Source: Nymphaea colorata | Lineage: Eukaryota > Streptophyta > Magnoliopsida > Nymphaeales > Nymphaeaceae | Direction: 5' to 3' | DNA: 64,000 nucleotides | Assembly: GCF_008831285.2 (NCBI RefSeq) | Contig: NC_045138.2 | Coordinates: forward strand, 9,641,205 to 9,705,204 | In this document: piece after piece, positions 12,360 to 24,654 of the stretch | How positions within the stretch are numbered: the first letter of the stretch is position 1 | How the letters are laid out: every line of letters begins with the position of its first letter | The notes under the pieces: model-generated | Databases searched by the model: none | What the model was told of the DNA's origin: nothing | The model's input: only the letters and a program-made list of their open reading frames with translations | Made by a program: the position numbers and the translations under genes

Positions 12360-12689
12360 TGTTGAAAGTAATCATTTCAGCCAGCGCAGCATACTCAACG
12401 GCTCCTCTCAATCTTGCCTTTTGAAGCCCATTGAACGTTGGAAGGATTATTGCCATTCTCGTTAGTTTCCTCAATAATCTTTATTCCTGTATGTAAAGTT
12501 CGTCAAACGTTCATATTGATCATATATTATATATGTCCTTGTAAATCAAAGAAAAAAATAGAGAAAAAGAAAATAGAGGAAAGCAAAGAGCTGCTGCTCT
12601 GGTGTTCTTCGTGGATGTAGGTCTATGAACCGAACCACGTAAAATTTGTGTTTCAATTCTTCATCCTCTTCCTCTCTCCCATTTCAACA
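12360..12689 (+). repeat. Copia 5' LTR
   Basis: 330 bp, TG...CA termini, ~98% identical by eye to the 3' LTR. It contains the AT-rich TATATTATATATG segment (about 12,522) expected near the core promoter and a purine-rich AGAGAAAAAGAAAATAGAGG tract. Confidence 0.95.
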
Positions 12690-12701
12690 TGGTATCAGAG
12701 C
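12690..12701 (+). other. Copia primer-binding site (initiator-Met tRNA)
   Basis: TGGTATCAGAGC directly abuts the 5' LTR. This is the usual plant retrotransposon sequence complementary to the 3' end of initiator methionine tRNA and primes minus-strand synthesis. Confidence 0.95.
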
Positions 12702-13433
12702 GTTCCTCCTGTCCATTGCCGGAGATCTAACCGCTGCACCTAATTTCAACAGAAAAGGGGGTTTTCTGATCAGACCTGATTTTCGACAACTGGAGGCCGT
12801 CCGGTGGGCAGAGACGATTCCGTTAGCTCCTTTCATCTAGCGGAACAATCTGCTGCATTTTGACGACAATCAAAGCAGATCTGCCTAGCTCACCGGAGCA
12901 TATCGGAGTTGGGTGGAAATCAGAGGCGCAACAGGAAAACTCCACCAGCGCGACTTCTATTTCTGGCGAGAAGAAAATCTTCACGCGTTTTTCCCTGGAG
13001 AGAGATCTCGGCCAGATGAGCGTCCAATACTCATCATCTCAGCAGCCCTCAGTCCAAATCTCATCTCATTTGGAGGTCTGGGTGTTTTTTAAGGATTTTT
13101 GGAGTAGCAACCTACCCTGGCGTCCCCCTGTTCATCATCTATAGCAGAACCTACCCTGCGACTGCAACAGATTGAGGACTTCAAGTGCGTCGCGTTTCCT
13201 GTAGGGAGCTCGGTTGGAGCTCATCTTTGGGGCATTTAAACATAACTATCCAAGGGTGCTGTGGACCTATTTTCAGCGCAATCGGACCTCCGATTGATTT
13301 TTAATGAATTTTTGAGTGCGGAGCAAGCCTGATCGCTGGATCAGCCCTGTTCATCAGTGGGTTAAATCCCAATATCCGAAGGAGGAGATAGGAGCGATAG
13401 CTGCCACCAGCGTCAATCAGTGCTTGCTTCACC

Positions 13434-14492
13434 ATGACAGAAGATTCAAGTGTTGGAACCACCACCAGAGTGGTAGAAAAAATTATCGTGCAGGAGCAAC
13501 CAAGCCCTGCAAACAAGATTACTTTTGTACTTCTAAATGGCAGCAACTATTTGGCTTGGTCCAAATCGGCGATGCTCTATTTAAGTGGCAGAAACAAGCC
13601 GGATTTCATCACCGAAGATCTTCCAAGACCTGCTGAAACAGATCCGACTTATAGAGAATGACGATCCACCAATCATCTCATAATGTCCTGGTTAATTAAC
13701 TCTATGGAGCCTAAAGTCGCACGAGGATTCTATTTCGCAGAAACTGCTCATCAAATTTGGAGAGAGGCAAAAGACCTCTATAGTGAAAAAAACGACATTG
13801 CTCGTATGTATCAACTCTCTCAAGGTATTCGGGATCTCAAAAAGCACAACAAAAATTTTGGGGACCTGCTAGGCGACATTCAAGGTATGTGGGATGAACT
13901 TGACTATCTTATGGATATGTCAGCTACACTTAGATCTCGAGAAAAGTTGCGTGAACAGCAAAAAATTTTTGAGCTTCTTGCGACTCTTGGCCCAGAGTAT
14001 GAACCCATCCGAAGCCAAATTTTAATGTCCCTGGAGCTTCCTTCTCTTAGCACTGTTTGCTCAATTCTTATGAGAGACGAATCCAGAAAAAAAGTTATGT
14101 TTCAAAATTCTGATTCTTTTAAAGAGAACTCTAGCAATATAGAACATGTTGCCTTCTATGGAGCCGATAAAAGCAGTGAACATAACTGAAAGAATCGTCC
14201 AAAACGATTTTGTTCTCATTGCAAAAAGGAGGGTCATACCAAGGAAAGGTGTTGGTTCCTCCACGGAAAACCCACCACCATGAGGACAAAAAAAAGAGAG
14301 AAGGGGAGCACCACTACCGTAGCCAATGTTGCAGCCAAAACTCTTGATACTTCGGATCTTCCTCAGCTGTCGGAAAAAATAAACGAACTGCTGAAAAATG
14401 TCAAGAATCACGATGATAAAGAACATCAAAACAGTACGGCAGCTTCAGCAAATGCTACTGGTAACGCTTTTACTTCACTCAAATCTGATTAT
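13434..14492 (+). pseudogene. Copia gag (capsid and nucleocapsid), disrupted
   Basis: The frame starts at 13434 and runs in one register to the protease, but contains TGA stops at 13659-13661 and 14187-14189. The N-terminal half has the SNYLAW motif and the long helical region with WDELDYL typical of Copia gag (UBN2/Retrotran_gag family). Between 14190 and 14279 a CCHC zinc knuckle (C-x2-C-x4-H-x4-C, in CSHCKKEGHTKERC) is encoded, which binds RNA. Both stops look like single-base changes in an otherwise conserved register. The 5' leader (12702-13433) has only unrecognised short frames. Confidence 0.9.
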
Positions 14493-14604
14493 TGGATTGT
14501 CGATTCTGGAGCTAGTGATCATATATCTATGAACTGCCATAACCTTAGTAATTATTCTTCTATGACTAGAAAAAAAATCTGTTGTTATTGCTAATGGTTC
14601 TTCT
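14493..14604 (+). pseudogene. Copia aspartic protease segment, frameshifted
   Basis: WIVDSGASDHIS carries the D-S-G catalytic motif of the retroviral-type aspartic protease that cuts the polyprotein. The register breaks at an eight-A run near 14570-14578, consistent with a one-base slippage insertion. The downstream half of the protease continues in another frame into the integrase region. Confidence 0.85.
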
Positions 14605-15900
14605 ATGCATGTTCAAGGAGAAGGAGAATTAGATACTCTTTATATGCCAGATCTCTCGACCAACTTGTTGTCCGTTTCAAAAATTGTTAGAGATTTAAAT
14701 TGTCAAGTTATTTTCTCTCCCACTAACGTTGTTTTACAGGACCCTATATCGAAGAGGAAGATTGGTGAGGGAACTCACGAAAACGGGCTATACATGCTGA
14801 ACATCAATGAATATGCCTTGACTGCCCAAATCAACCGAGAATGTAAACTTTGGCATCGGAGACTTGGTCACCCATCACGTCGTGTTTTGAATGTTTTGTT
14901 ACCAAATTTGAATTATGACTCATATGTTTGTGAAACTTGCAAGTATGCTAAAATGTCTAGACTTCCATTCCATGAATCCTTAAACAATGATATGTTTCCT
15001 TTTGATCTTGTTCATACCGATGTGTGGGGGCCAGCCCCCGTGAAATCTTACTCAAATTTTCGGTATTATCTCACTTTCATTGATGATTTTTCAAAAACCA
15101 CTTGGATTTATCTACTAAAAACCAAGGATGAAGTTTTTGCAAAATTTTTAGAATTTTACAAAATGGTTGAAACTCAATTTGCAACTCATATAAAATGTCT
15201 TAGATCCGACAATGGTACGGAATATAAAAACCAATTCTTTGAACAATTCAAAAAGGAGAGCGGGATGGACCATCAATTCACCTGTGTAGATACACCCCAA
15301 CAAAATTGGGTGGCGGAACGGAAAAATCGTCATCTTCTAGAAACGACTAGGTCTTTACTATTTGATATGAATGTTCCTAAACATTTTTGGAGTGATGCAG
15401 TTTTGACAGCATGTTATACTATCAATCGCACACCCACAAGAATTCTTGCTGGAAAAACTCCTTTGGAAGCCCTCATGAAAAAGAAATTTAAAGTGGACCA
15501 CATGAGAATTTTTGGATGCACTGTCTATGTCAAGAGTAAAGCTGCAGACAAACTCAGCCACAAAGCAAAAAAATGTATTTTCTTGGGCTACTCATCAACA
15601 AAAAAGGGGTTTAGGTGTTATGATGTTACCGCCAAGCAGATCCATATCTCTTGCGATGTAGTTTTTGATGAAAAAATGTCTTATTTCTCTCACGATGCAA
15701 GGCAAGGGGAGGATAGTTCCAAGCACGACATCATGGTCACACCCAACAGTCTATCATACAATGATTTTGATATCACCATAACCCATCATTGTAGTGACCT
15801 TGAAGGAAGAGAAATCGTTGAAAACCTTGAACTGATTCTAACAATACGGAAGCCTCTTTTGAGCCTCAAGCAGATCAAAACAATGAAATTGGAGCTATAG
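14605..15900 (+). pseudogene. Copia integrase
   Basis: The frame covers the end of the protease, then the GAG-pre-integrase zinc region (LWHRRLGHPS with the later C-x2-C), then the catalytic core. The core shows HTDVWGP, FIDDFSKTTWIY, LRSDNGTEY and the AERKNRHLL segment. The Asp-Asp-Glu positions are present. The usual Gly in the QQNG motif is Trp here (QQNWVAERK), a likely disabling change. The frame is lost near 15,800-15,850 and continues in another register into reverse transcriptase. Confidence 0.93.
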
Positions 15901-17654
15901 ATCCTATTGAACCTTACTTGGAAACTTTAGAATCTCACCTGTCTGAACCCACTCTAAGGAGATCTTCTCGAAACATTCAGCCACCTAGACATTTGAAAGA
16001 CTTTGTCACCAACATCGTTGTTTCTCATCCTTTGGAAAAATATTTGAGTTATAGCAATCAACCCAAACACCATGTGGCCTTCCTTAGTCGCATTGAAAAA
16101 CAAAAAGATTCTACTACATACCAAGAAGCCAAAGACCAAAAAATATGGGTTGAAGCCATGCATGAAGAGCTAGATGCTCTCCACAAAAATTGTACATGGG
16201 AACTTGTAACTCTTCCAGTGGGAAAACGTGCCGTTGGGTGCAAATGGATTTTCAAAACCAAGTACAAGAGTGATGGCTCCATTGAATGCCACAAGGCACG
16301 CCTGGTTGCTAAAGGGTATACTCAAACACAAAGGTTAGACTACGAAGAAACTTTTGCTCCTGTTGCAAAAATGACTACCATCAAAATCTTCCTATCAATT
16401 GCTTGTAATTTTGAATGGCCTTTGTTTCAGTTAGATGTGAAGAATGCTTTTCTACAAGGCGACCTTCAAGAATAAGTATATATGAACTTGCCACCAGGCC
16501 ATCTTATGGAATGCACTCCAAGTCTTGTTTGCAGACTCAAGAAGTCGATTTATGGATTGAAGCAATCTCCTAGAGCCTGGTATCAAAAATTGATTGATGC
16601 AATGGAAAACAAAAAATTCATCAGATGCTACTCAGATAATTCAGTTTTTATCAAGAGATCAGACGATAAAATTGTTGTTGTATTGATTTATGTGGATGAC
16701 ATAATAATTACAGGCAACGATGAACAAGAGATGGATCACACAAAGTGGTATTTTCACAATACGTTTGAAATCAAAGACTTGGAGAGACTAAAGTACTTTT
16801 CGGGAATCGAAGTTGCTAGATCCAAGAAAGGTATCTTTCTAGACCAACGGAAGTACATACTTGATTTACTTAAAGAAACGAGGAAAACAAGTATCAGGCC
16901 AGCATATACGCCCATAGAAGTCTACCCTAAACTTGACAATACCAAGGATGAACCTATTGAAAATGTGACAAGCTATCAAAGACTTGTGGGTAAATTAATC
17001 TATCTTACTGTCACACGACCTGACATCAATTATGCAGTCAGTCTGATAAGTCAACATATGCATTCGCCTAAAGCAGTTCATGTCAAAGCTGTTGAAAGAA
17101 TTCTCAGATACTTGAAGAAGACTCTAGGACAAGGTTTGTGGTACAAAGTGAATGTGCATGTTAACATACAAGGTTACTCAGATGCAGACTTGGCTGGTGC
17201 TTCAGATAGAAGATCGATGACAGGTTATTGTGTGTATGTTGGTGAAAACCTAGTTTCTTGGAAAAGCAAAAAACAACATACTGTTTCCAGATCCAGTGCT
17301 GAGGCTGAATACAGGGCAATGGCGACTACCTCAAGCGAGCTCATTTGGATAAAATCACTCATCCAAGAACTTGGATCTGTTATCAAGTCTCCCATTCCAA
17401 TGCACTGTGACAATCAAGCTGCAATTCATATAGCAGCAAATTCAGTTTTTCACGAACGCACCAAACATATAGAAATTGATTGTCATTATGTACGTGAAAA
17501 GGTCCAAAAAAGAGATATTGAAACTCCATATATTAGAAGCACAGAGCAGCTGGCCGATGGATTTACTAAGGGACTTCCTACAAAGCAATTTGACGATATT
17601 AAAAGCAAGTGGGGCTGTTTGAATCTCTACGCCCCACTTGAAGGAGAGTGTTGA
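15840..17654 (+). pseudogene. Copia reverse transcriptase and RNase H
   Basis: Reverse transcriptase motifs are clear: WVEAMHEELDAL, KARLVAKGYTQ, FAPVAKMTTIK, QLDVKNAFLQG, then LIYVDDIIITG with the catalytic YVDD. A TAA stop interrupts the frame at 16473-16475; the same register resumes. RNase H follows with DADLAG, SWKSKKQ, SSAEAEYRA and the ELADGFTK-like end. The last codons run directly into the polypurine tract. Confidence 0.95.
17640..17648 (+). other. Copia polypurine tract
   Basis: GAAGGAGAG lies immediately before the 3' LTR and is the expected plus-strand primer site. It overlaps the last codons of the polyprotein frame. Confidence 0.85.
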
Positions 17655-17977
17655 AAGTAATCGTTTCAGCCAGCGCAGCATACTCAACGGCTCCTCTCAA
17701 TCTTGCTTTTTGAAGCCCATTGAACGTTGGAAGGATTATTGCCATTCTCGTTAGTTTCCTCAATAATCTTTATTCCTGTATGTAAAGTTCATCAAACGTT
17801 CATATTGATAATATATTATATATGTCCTTGTAAATCAAAGAAAAAATAGAGAAAAAGAAAATAGAGGAAAGCAAAGAGCTGCTGCTCTGGTGTTCTTCGT
17901 GGATGTAGGTCTATGAACCGAACCACGTAAAATCTGTGTTTCAATTCTTCATCCTCCTCCTCTCTCCCATTTCAACA
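17649..17977 (+). repeat. Copia 3' LTR
   Basis: 329 bp, starts TGTTGAAAG and ends TTCAACA, followed by target duplication CGGAC. Differences from the 5' LTR are a few transitions and one A in a homopolymer. Confidence 0.95.
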
Positions 17978-20672
17978 CGGACATTCGAGAGCCATTTGAA
18001 TTTTTATAGGTTTTTCAAGCATAAAATTCACTTGCAAACATGAGCTAAATGAAATATGACCCTGACTATCACGGTTTCACATGATATGAAAAGATATTAA
18101 CGAATTCTTTTCATTATAATTTTAATTGGGATGAAATGTTATATCCTTAAATTAGGTGAAAATTGTTGTAACCTGAGTAAGTTAAATTGGGGGCCTTTGA
18201 GTCCTTTTCAGTTGGTGGGTTGTTAACCTTTTGATCACCCAAAAAATATTAAAGTATTACATATAATCTACTCATCCAGCAATGTACTTCTTACGTTATA
18301 TCACTTAAAGCCCTTTTTTCCTAGTAAATAGGAAGCCCTCTTGTTTTTATTTCGTGGGAGAGAGAGAATGATGCAATGTTTCCCCTAGACGTCATTATTA
18401 TATTTGAAGATTATCAAATATATTTATAGTGGTTGTTTGATAATAAAAATATCATATAGCATAGAGATTATGACAGATTCATACAACATTAGATTTATTG
18501 TTGCATGAATCTGCTTTAATAGGGCAGATTTGTGAGCCCCTTACAAAATATTATTGCGCCCAACTACTTCATAGTCACAATTTGTTCTGAAGAATTTCAA
18601 TAGTTCAAATTCATTCATTAAACAAACACTATATTTTAGTTTCTCTCCGGTCCTCTCCAAGTTTTGTCGACGGTGCCCTTTTATCGTGGTCCCGGATGGC
18701 GATGGTGACGATCCTCTTGCTAAAAGCTTGGGTACCACAGGGGACATAGGCCTGTGGGGGTTTGAAATCAATGTCATCAATCTCGAGAATGATTTGCTTA
18801 TCTTGTAACACGTCACAACCAATGGATAGGACGAAGAACAAACACGGGAGAGACCCACCCTATTTCACCAGATTCTGTTGATCGCTTGACAGCGACAATA
18901 GCCAAAACACTCGAGCTTGTCCGATTTGTGTGATTGGTGGCGCGGCGCGCTCCCCATGAAGTTTCTGTTTGCTTTTGCTGGCAGATTCCTGGAAAGGAGC
19001 CTGTGACCTTGGTTCAAACCTGGGAAAGGAAAGCCTTCCTCACTCTCAAGAGGAATGATAAAAAACAATAGCCACAGAATAAATTTTCTGATTCGAATAT
19101 CCGCGTCAAGGGCGGGACAGGGCGTCCCCGTTTTCGAGAGGTGACGAGACGCCCTGTCCAAGCCACCGACGCTCACTGACTTTGAATCCTACCACCACAC
19201 TAGGGGTGCGACAGAAACAAAAACAGGGACTGAGTATTGTCGCGAGGCTTGGAAAGAGATGGGTTTGGAAGAGACTGGTGGTCTCAAAACTTTTGTTGCA
19301 GAAGGGTTTTATGTCTCGTTTTATATTCCCTTAGCTTTGCCAACAAATGGACCCCAACTTCAAGCCCTGTCAGCCATTCCTGTTGACATATCCGATAATT
19401 TTTAGGGGTTTTTTCTAATTTCATTCGTTGCTTTTAAGCAAACGACAAATTCGTCTAAGCTTGCTGGCGATTGACAAACCCATCATTCGGGTGATGACCC
19501 GTGTTAGGCAGACCCCAGCTTATGACCTTCTGATCCAATCCGCCGCTAATAATGGCAGCTTATCATCTGACACTCTGAGTTCGTATGAGTTTTGGGTGAG
19601 GGAGGTCATCCCACAGCCTAGACGAGAGCTGAATTTCTTCCTCATTTTCATTGCCATCAGGTCGAGAGATGCGTCCGTACTATGCGGTGGGATAGCAGCA
19701 TTCTTCAACTTGGATAAAAAACCTACCTCTCTTTTTTGGTGCAAGAACATAGCGACTTGGATATAAAACCTATAACCTCCCTTGGGTCAAACTGGGGATG
19801 TACAGCACAAGTGCCCTTTTGAGCTATGCCCCTTGGGATGGGCTCATATGAGTTTAAAAAATGATTGCATGTTACCCACTTAGTTCATTCATTACTTTTC
19901 TTAGGAAAAATTACAAAAGCATGCCCAGCAAATGGGCTAATGTCAGATGGGCACCAACTTTTTAAAGACATCAAGTACGTCCTTAACCTTTCCAGCAAAT
20001 TCACTGACGGTCAGTTTTCCAAATCAAACATTTAAAAGTACATACAAATACAATGACAGAAACACCCTGATGAGGTCACCTAGGTGGCTCTAAGGGTGGA
20101 ATGTCACTTGGTCTAATCAAACAGAGACAACTCCCGTTATGGTCCCCACTTTTATTTACATGTAAAAGTTTTGTTCTACATATAGACTGTTTAAATGGGA
20201 ATTATTTCTTGTACTCCCATCTGTTTTTTTGAATGCTGTAATTTGAGAGACGAGACGAGACCTGTTGATACAAGACCATTCTTGGTGCCTTCACTAAGAG
20301 TAGACAGATCAATGACTATACTAAGTGTTCTAAATCTAGATTTAGATGTCGTCCATATCATAAGAAAGCAAACATATCCTGAATATGAAATAAAGCAGTT
20401 TTAAAATCTAATTAGATCCTCATAACGATGTGAACAAAGGAAAATCAAGCTGAAATTTGTTCATGTCCAGTTCATCCTTGATCCAATAAAAACATGAAAC
20501 TATATGTAGAATGATGCATGCACAACTGGACCACTTGAAATCCAGTCTCTAAATGGTTTGAACTGAGGGATGTGAACCTAGAATTGGGAGGTAAGATTCA
20601 AATCCAAGAAGTTGATTTTGATCCAAAAGACTTAGTTCAGCTCTTCATGATTCATATAAGATCTTGATTCTA
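17978..20672. other. Intergenic DNA with unassigned GC-richer block
   Basis: Mostly AT-rich. The 18,640-19,780 part is richer in GC and has several overlapping open frames up to ~112 codons: 19428-19766 plus, 18865-19176 minus, and 18541-18858 and 18629-18841 minus. I do not recognise any of them. Their composition differs from the flanks, so this could be a gene fragment or an old transposon, but no domain or splice structure supports a gene. Confidence 0.5.
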
Positions 20673-20870
20673 CACTACCAGAAAATTTATCTGCAGCAAC
20701 AGCAAAAACCGTTGCTAAAAACTCCCACAACCATCCTCAAAGCTTTTAGCGATGGTTCGAAACCATTGCTAAAGTAAACAACAACCAAAGCTATTAGGCC
20801 TGTGCATAAAAACCTTTAGCCAGGGATTTTTACCTGTAGCAATGGTTTTCATATATATATATATATATAT
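20673..20870. mobile_element. CACTA (En/Spm-type) transposon terminus
   Basis: CACTACCAGAAAA at 20673 matches the conserved CACTA terminal inverted repeat. It is followed by repeated subterminal motifs of the GTTGCTAAAA / TTTAGC(G/A)ATGGTT type, in both orientations, to about 20,850. In the family such motifs bind the TNPA-like protein. A (TA)n tract at 20,852-20,871 ends the block. I found no matching opposite end (TTTTCTGGTAGTG) in the window, so the element is truncated or its other end is too diverged. Confidence 0.7.
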
Positions 20871-21020
20871 ATTTATAAAGAGAGAGCTAATCCAAAAAAT
20901 TAGATTAATCTCTGTTATCATTTATCACAAAAAATTGTTCGGTACAAAAATAGTGAGGCTGGATTTGATCGCAAATGACCTCCCTCGGTACTTACATATT
21001 TAAAAGCATCTTACTGGCAC

Positions 21021-21697
21021 TCAAGCTTGTTCTGTCGCATTTATGTTGTCCTCAATATTCACATTGACTTCAGGGAAGAGACGGGCAATGGCACAGTCAT
21101 CTAATTCATATGCGGGATGGTTACGCCTCCATCCTCTGTACACTCCAGCGGAGATCTTGCAGCTGAAGAATTGATTCTTTCCGAGTACGGATCCCTGCAT
21201 TTAGAGAGAAAAAATAAAGATTTCTTCAATAAGAAGAGATACTTATAAAAGAAACTTGTAATCACCATTCAAAATGAAAAAACTTATTGCTTAATTCACA
21301 GGCCCTGAAGGGGTAGCGTGAACTAGTCAATTAAGAGTAGGTCTAACTTAGGTAGGTCGTATCATAATTTTTCTCCTTTTAAGCTTCATACATCAGAATT
21401 AATAATATTTGATGGGAGCTACAAACAATTAAAAATACAACAATGCATCAAGGCACAACTGATTATGCTAGTGCTAACTAAATATAAGGAACAAGATTTC
21501 TGTAGGAAAAAGAGAAGGAATTGCTGGTAAAAGATTCCATATTTGCCTCCTGAGAGAAGGTTCTGGCCTTTGCCATGAGAGAATCATTCAATTGATGAGA
21601 AAGACTCGATTTAAGAACAAAGAGCCTGAGTACTGACCTGGTTGTGCACCTCCCAGTAAGAGGACAGCAGTGCAGCAGAGCAGAAAGAAGAAACCAT
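21021..21697 (-). CDS. Small two-exon reading frame, unknown product
   Basis: On the minus strand exon a runs 21697-21638 (60 bp, ATG to donor CAG|GTCAGT) and exon b runs 21194-21021 (174 bp, acceptor ATGCAG|GG to TGA). The exons join in phase to give 77 residues. Exon a begins MVSSFCSAALLSSYWEVHNQ; exon b contains FFSCKISAGVYRGWRRNHP and an acidic end. Both splice sites fit consensus and the frame is open across the join. I do not recognise the family. The start may be upstream, because a few codons before the ATG remain open. It lies ~150 bp inside the CACTA end at 20673, so it could be a captured host gene fragment rather than a resident gene. Confidence 0.45.
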
Positions 21698-21699
21698 GT

Positions 21700-24525
21700 A
21701 ACCAGCAGTTCCTTTTCTTTTTTAAGAAGATCAAAGCCTTGGAATAACCAGCAATTCCTCCACTTTCTTTAATATGTGCAGAGAGATATATGAGGGGAGA
21801 ATCTGAGATGAATTAAAGTAAATCCAATGCTTATTGTTGGCTCATATTGCAGGATGTTTATTGGTGCGCATGGAGGATTTGAAGATTTTGGTTGTCTTTG
21901 AACTACGGTAGACGGTGTCCAGGTTCTTTTTGAAGTGCTTCAAAGAACCCAACATTCCTCTTGCAAAATGTACCATATTGTGGTACCCATGCAAACCAGT
22001 AGAAGCCTACCTGATAAGAGCTCTTTTTGCCCCACCAAAGGCAACTTCTATTGACCTCAAACCCCTAAATTAAGATTCAACAAGAAATCTCTACAAGCTA
22101 ACCACTCCTAGAATGATGAAACCAAGAGACAAAATCCATTAAATATCCAAATTGAAACCAATAAAAACAGATAAAAGATACACTTCCAATCAACAAACAC
22201 AAGTTAGAAAACAAAGACAAGAAGATGAAGAAGAACAAGAACAAGAAGGTGGAAATCCTTACCCTAAAATCCATGAAAGGACCGAATCATATCTTCACAT
22301 AAAAAGCCATCACAGATGTGTCTACAAGAAAAACATTCCTGCAATTAAGGTTGCACCCTTCAAGATATCTAAAAAAACATGGCTAGAACGTAGGTATAGT
22401 TTGATGCTTTTAATCGCAATAAGAGAAGAATCTGCACTATCATCAACCAACGATATGATTTCTTTGAACAAGGTATATGTGAAATTCATGTTAGTATAAG
22501 AGAAGTTACAAAAACAACTATTGGTGTGACGTAAATAAGAAAACTGAACATTGATCCACATTAGGATTTCAATACCAAATAGTAAGAATAGGTTACCATA
22601 AACAGAACACCAACCCAATCAAGAAATGCAGGGGATTCAATCCCAGAGTGTGCAGCTTCAGTAGCTATTGAAAAAGAACACCAACTGCTTTGTTGACTAT
22701 GGCCGTGAAAGCAAGATGCCGACTTCAAATGGATTGCAATTTTATCAAGTTCGAGAGAAATTATCGTAAAGACCTTTTCCATTAGTAGAAACATGTGCAA
22801 TCAGACCACAAAAAAGAAAAACCAAAGAAGATCAAATAAAAATAGCAGCAGACTACACTTAATGCATGAAATGTTCAGCAGAATGTGAACACAAAAAAAT
22901 ATGATCTGATGCACCTCTTTCATCATTTGTAGAAAATGTGGGCCTAAAACAGGGTGTGAAACTCACTTGCAACATAATGAACAAAAAAATGGCAACCTTG
23001 TAGGCATACCAACTCCCAAAATTTGAAAGAAGGGTCACTAAAAATATATAATAAGTTTCAAATGAAAAATGAAGCAGGCTTCACATAAAGAAATTACGAC
23101 ACTGTGCTTATCGAATAAGATAACCACTTAACATCCTTGAAAGGAATAAGAATATTATACAAATAAGTATACCGTGGAGAAACATAGAGCGTTACCCTTG
23201 AAGGCTTTGAGAATAATTCAATGAAATAAACAAAAGAAAAGAAAATAGTACAAAAAAACAATATAAACAACCCTGAGGACTACTAAGAGCTTAGAAAGGT
23301 TAACCTTTTCAGCATGTTGCATCCACCCACATAATTAACATAGTTAGATTTATTAAACAAACTTCAAAGGCATATGAAAAAATTATGTGCAAACTAAATA
23401 AACTAGATTAAGAAATCTAAAATATTGCTGGCTTCTTGCAAAAAACGATAAATACAATTTAAATAAAAGGAGCACAAATAATGAGATCACTATGTAGATG
23501 AAGGGAAAAAAAGGTTTTGCTGAGTGTCGAAAGAATTAGGTTTCAATTTCTGCATTTTTCATATTCATGTCCTCTAAACTAGATTAAGAAATCTAAAATA
23601 TTGCTGGCTTCTTGCAAAAAACGATAAATACACTTTAAATAAAAGGAGCACAAATAATGAGATCACTATGTAGATGAAGGTAAAAAAGGTTTTGCTGAGT
23701 GCCGAAAGAATTAGGTTTCAATTTCTGCATTTTTCATATTCATGTCCTCTAATTTTCCTTCATGGTAGATTGGGAGTTTAATTGTGTTGGTAAAATATAT
23801 ATTAGTTTTTGCATTGTCTTTTGAGTTAGACGGCCTTTAAGTGTTGCATAGGGGCTCACGTCTTCTCTTGAAGAGGATGGCACACTAAAAGTAACGCACA
23901 AATACAATATCTAAAAATAAAAAAGAAAAGCCTTTTTTACCAAGATTTTGTTAAGTAGATAAAACATATGCAACTTCATTTTCTTCATACCAAATTGTTT
24001 TATCCAAATGTCCATCTATCTATACTACTTGAACAGGTATAGACTTTTCAGTTCCCAACAAATAAATGGCAACAACCAAGAATTTTAGTAGTACGTAAAA
24101 TAAAACAAAAGAAACATTGCAAGTTTACCAGCCAGATGAATCAAAATGATAGATACGAAAAAGACACAAATATGATACAAAATGTTTACCACAACAGTGG
24201 AACATGCCTCCGAATGAGATACATACATTTGTTGCCTTGGCAAATAAGGATTAAGTCAAACCCTAGGCTTTTCTGAAACAATATTTCAAACAAAAGGAGA
24301 TGAATAGGGACTGACAATTTGCCTTCTCATTTACAAGCACATGCACTTTACCATTATTTTGCAATCTATGCAAGGGAATGCGGGGATGTCCGTCTCATAC
24401 GTTAATTCTGATATGAACTCAAAACACAAACAAGCAATAAATTGACAAGATTAGCCAAAAAAGTTTACCTCAATAACCATAGGAAAACAATTTCAATAAT
24501 CCCTAACAATAATACATTAAAACAC
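21700..24525. other. Intergenic DNA, no firm gene
   Basis: AT-rich. A possible minus-strand exon near 22,610-22,675 (acceptor TTCAATAG, donor ATG|GTAACC, peptide with ESPAFLDWVG) is in the same orientation as the 21-kb frame, but I cannot link them. Otherwise the notable structure is the 176-bp tandem duplication at 23,401-23,752. Confidence 0.45.
23401..23752. repeat. 176-bp tandem duplication
   Basis: Two adjacent copies (23401-23576 and 23577-23752), both starting AACTAGATTAAGAAATCTAA and ending ATTCATGTCCTCTA. They differ at only a few positions, so the duplication is recent. Confidence 0.95.
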
Positions 24526-24526
24526 A

Positions 24527-24604
<78 letters not shown>
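24526..24604. repeat. Compound microsatellite (AC)n(AT)n(AG)n
   Basis: Three consecutive dinucleotide arrays: AC to about 24544, AT to about 24567, AG to 24604. Confidence 0.97.
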
Positions 24605-24609
<5 letters not shown>

Positions 24610-24654
24610 TTTCATTTACATTTATAAAGAGGGGAAGAAGAACAGAGTTAAGAA

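Larger units (their letters stand above)
12360..17977 (+). mobile_element. Ty1/Copia LTR retrotransposon, complete but inactivated
   Basis: A 5.6-kb element bounded by two LTRs (12360-12689 and 17649-17977), each starting TGTTGAAAG and ending TTCAACA. It is flanked by a perfect 5-bp target duplication CGGAC (12355-12359 and 17978-17982). Order inside: primer-binding site, leader, gag with zinc knuckle, protease, integrase, reverse transcriptase, RNase H, polypurine tract. Integrase ahead of reverse transcriptase identifies Copia. The LTRs differ at about six positions plus one indel in ~330 bp, which points to a fairly recent insertion. The coding region nevertheless carries at least three in-frame stops and two frameshifts, so the copy cannot act autonomously. 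Confidence 0.97.

Noticed and set aside
22610-22675. Candidate minus-strand exon (ESPAFLDWVG)
   Set aside because: Splice-like borders, but no phase-compatible link to the 21-kb exons and no recognised domain.
24442-24627. Frame with His-Thr, Ile-Tyr and Glu-Arg repeats
   Set aside because: It is a direct translation of the compound dinucleotide microsatellite.
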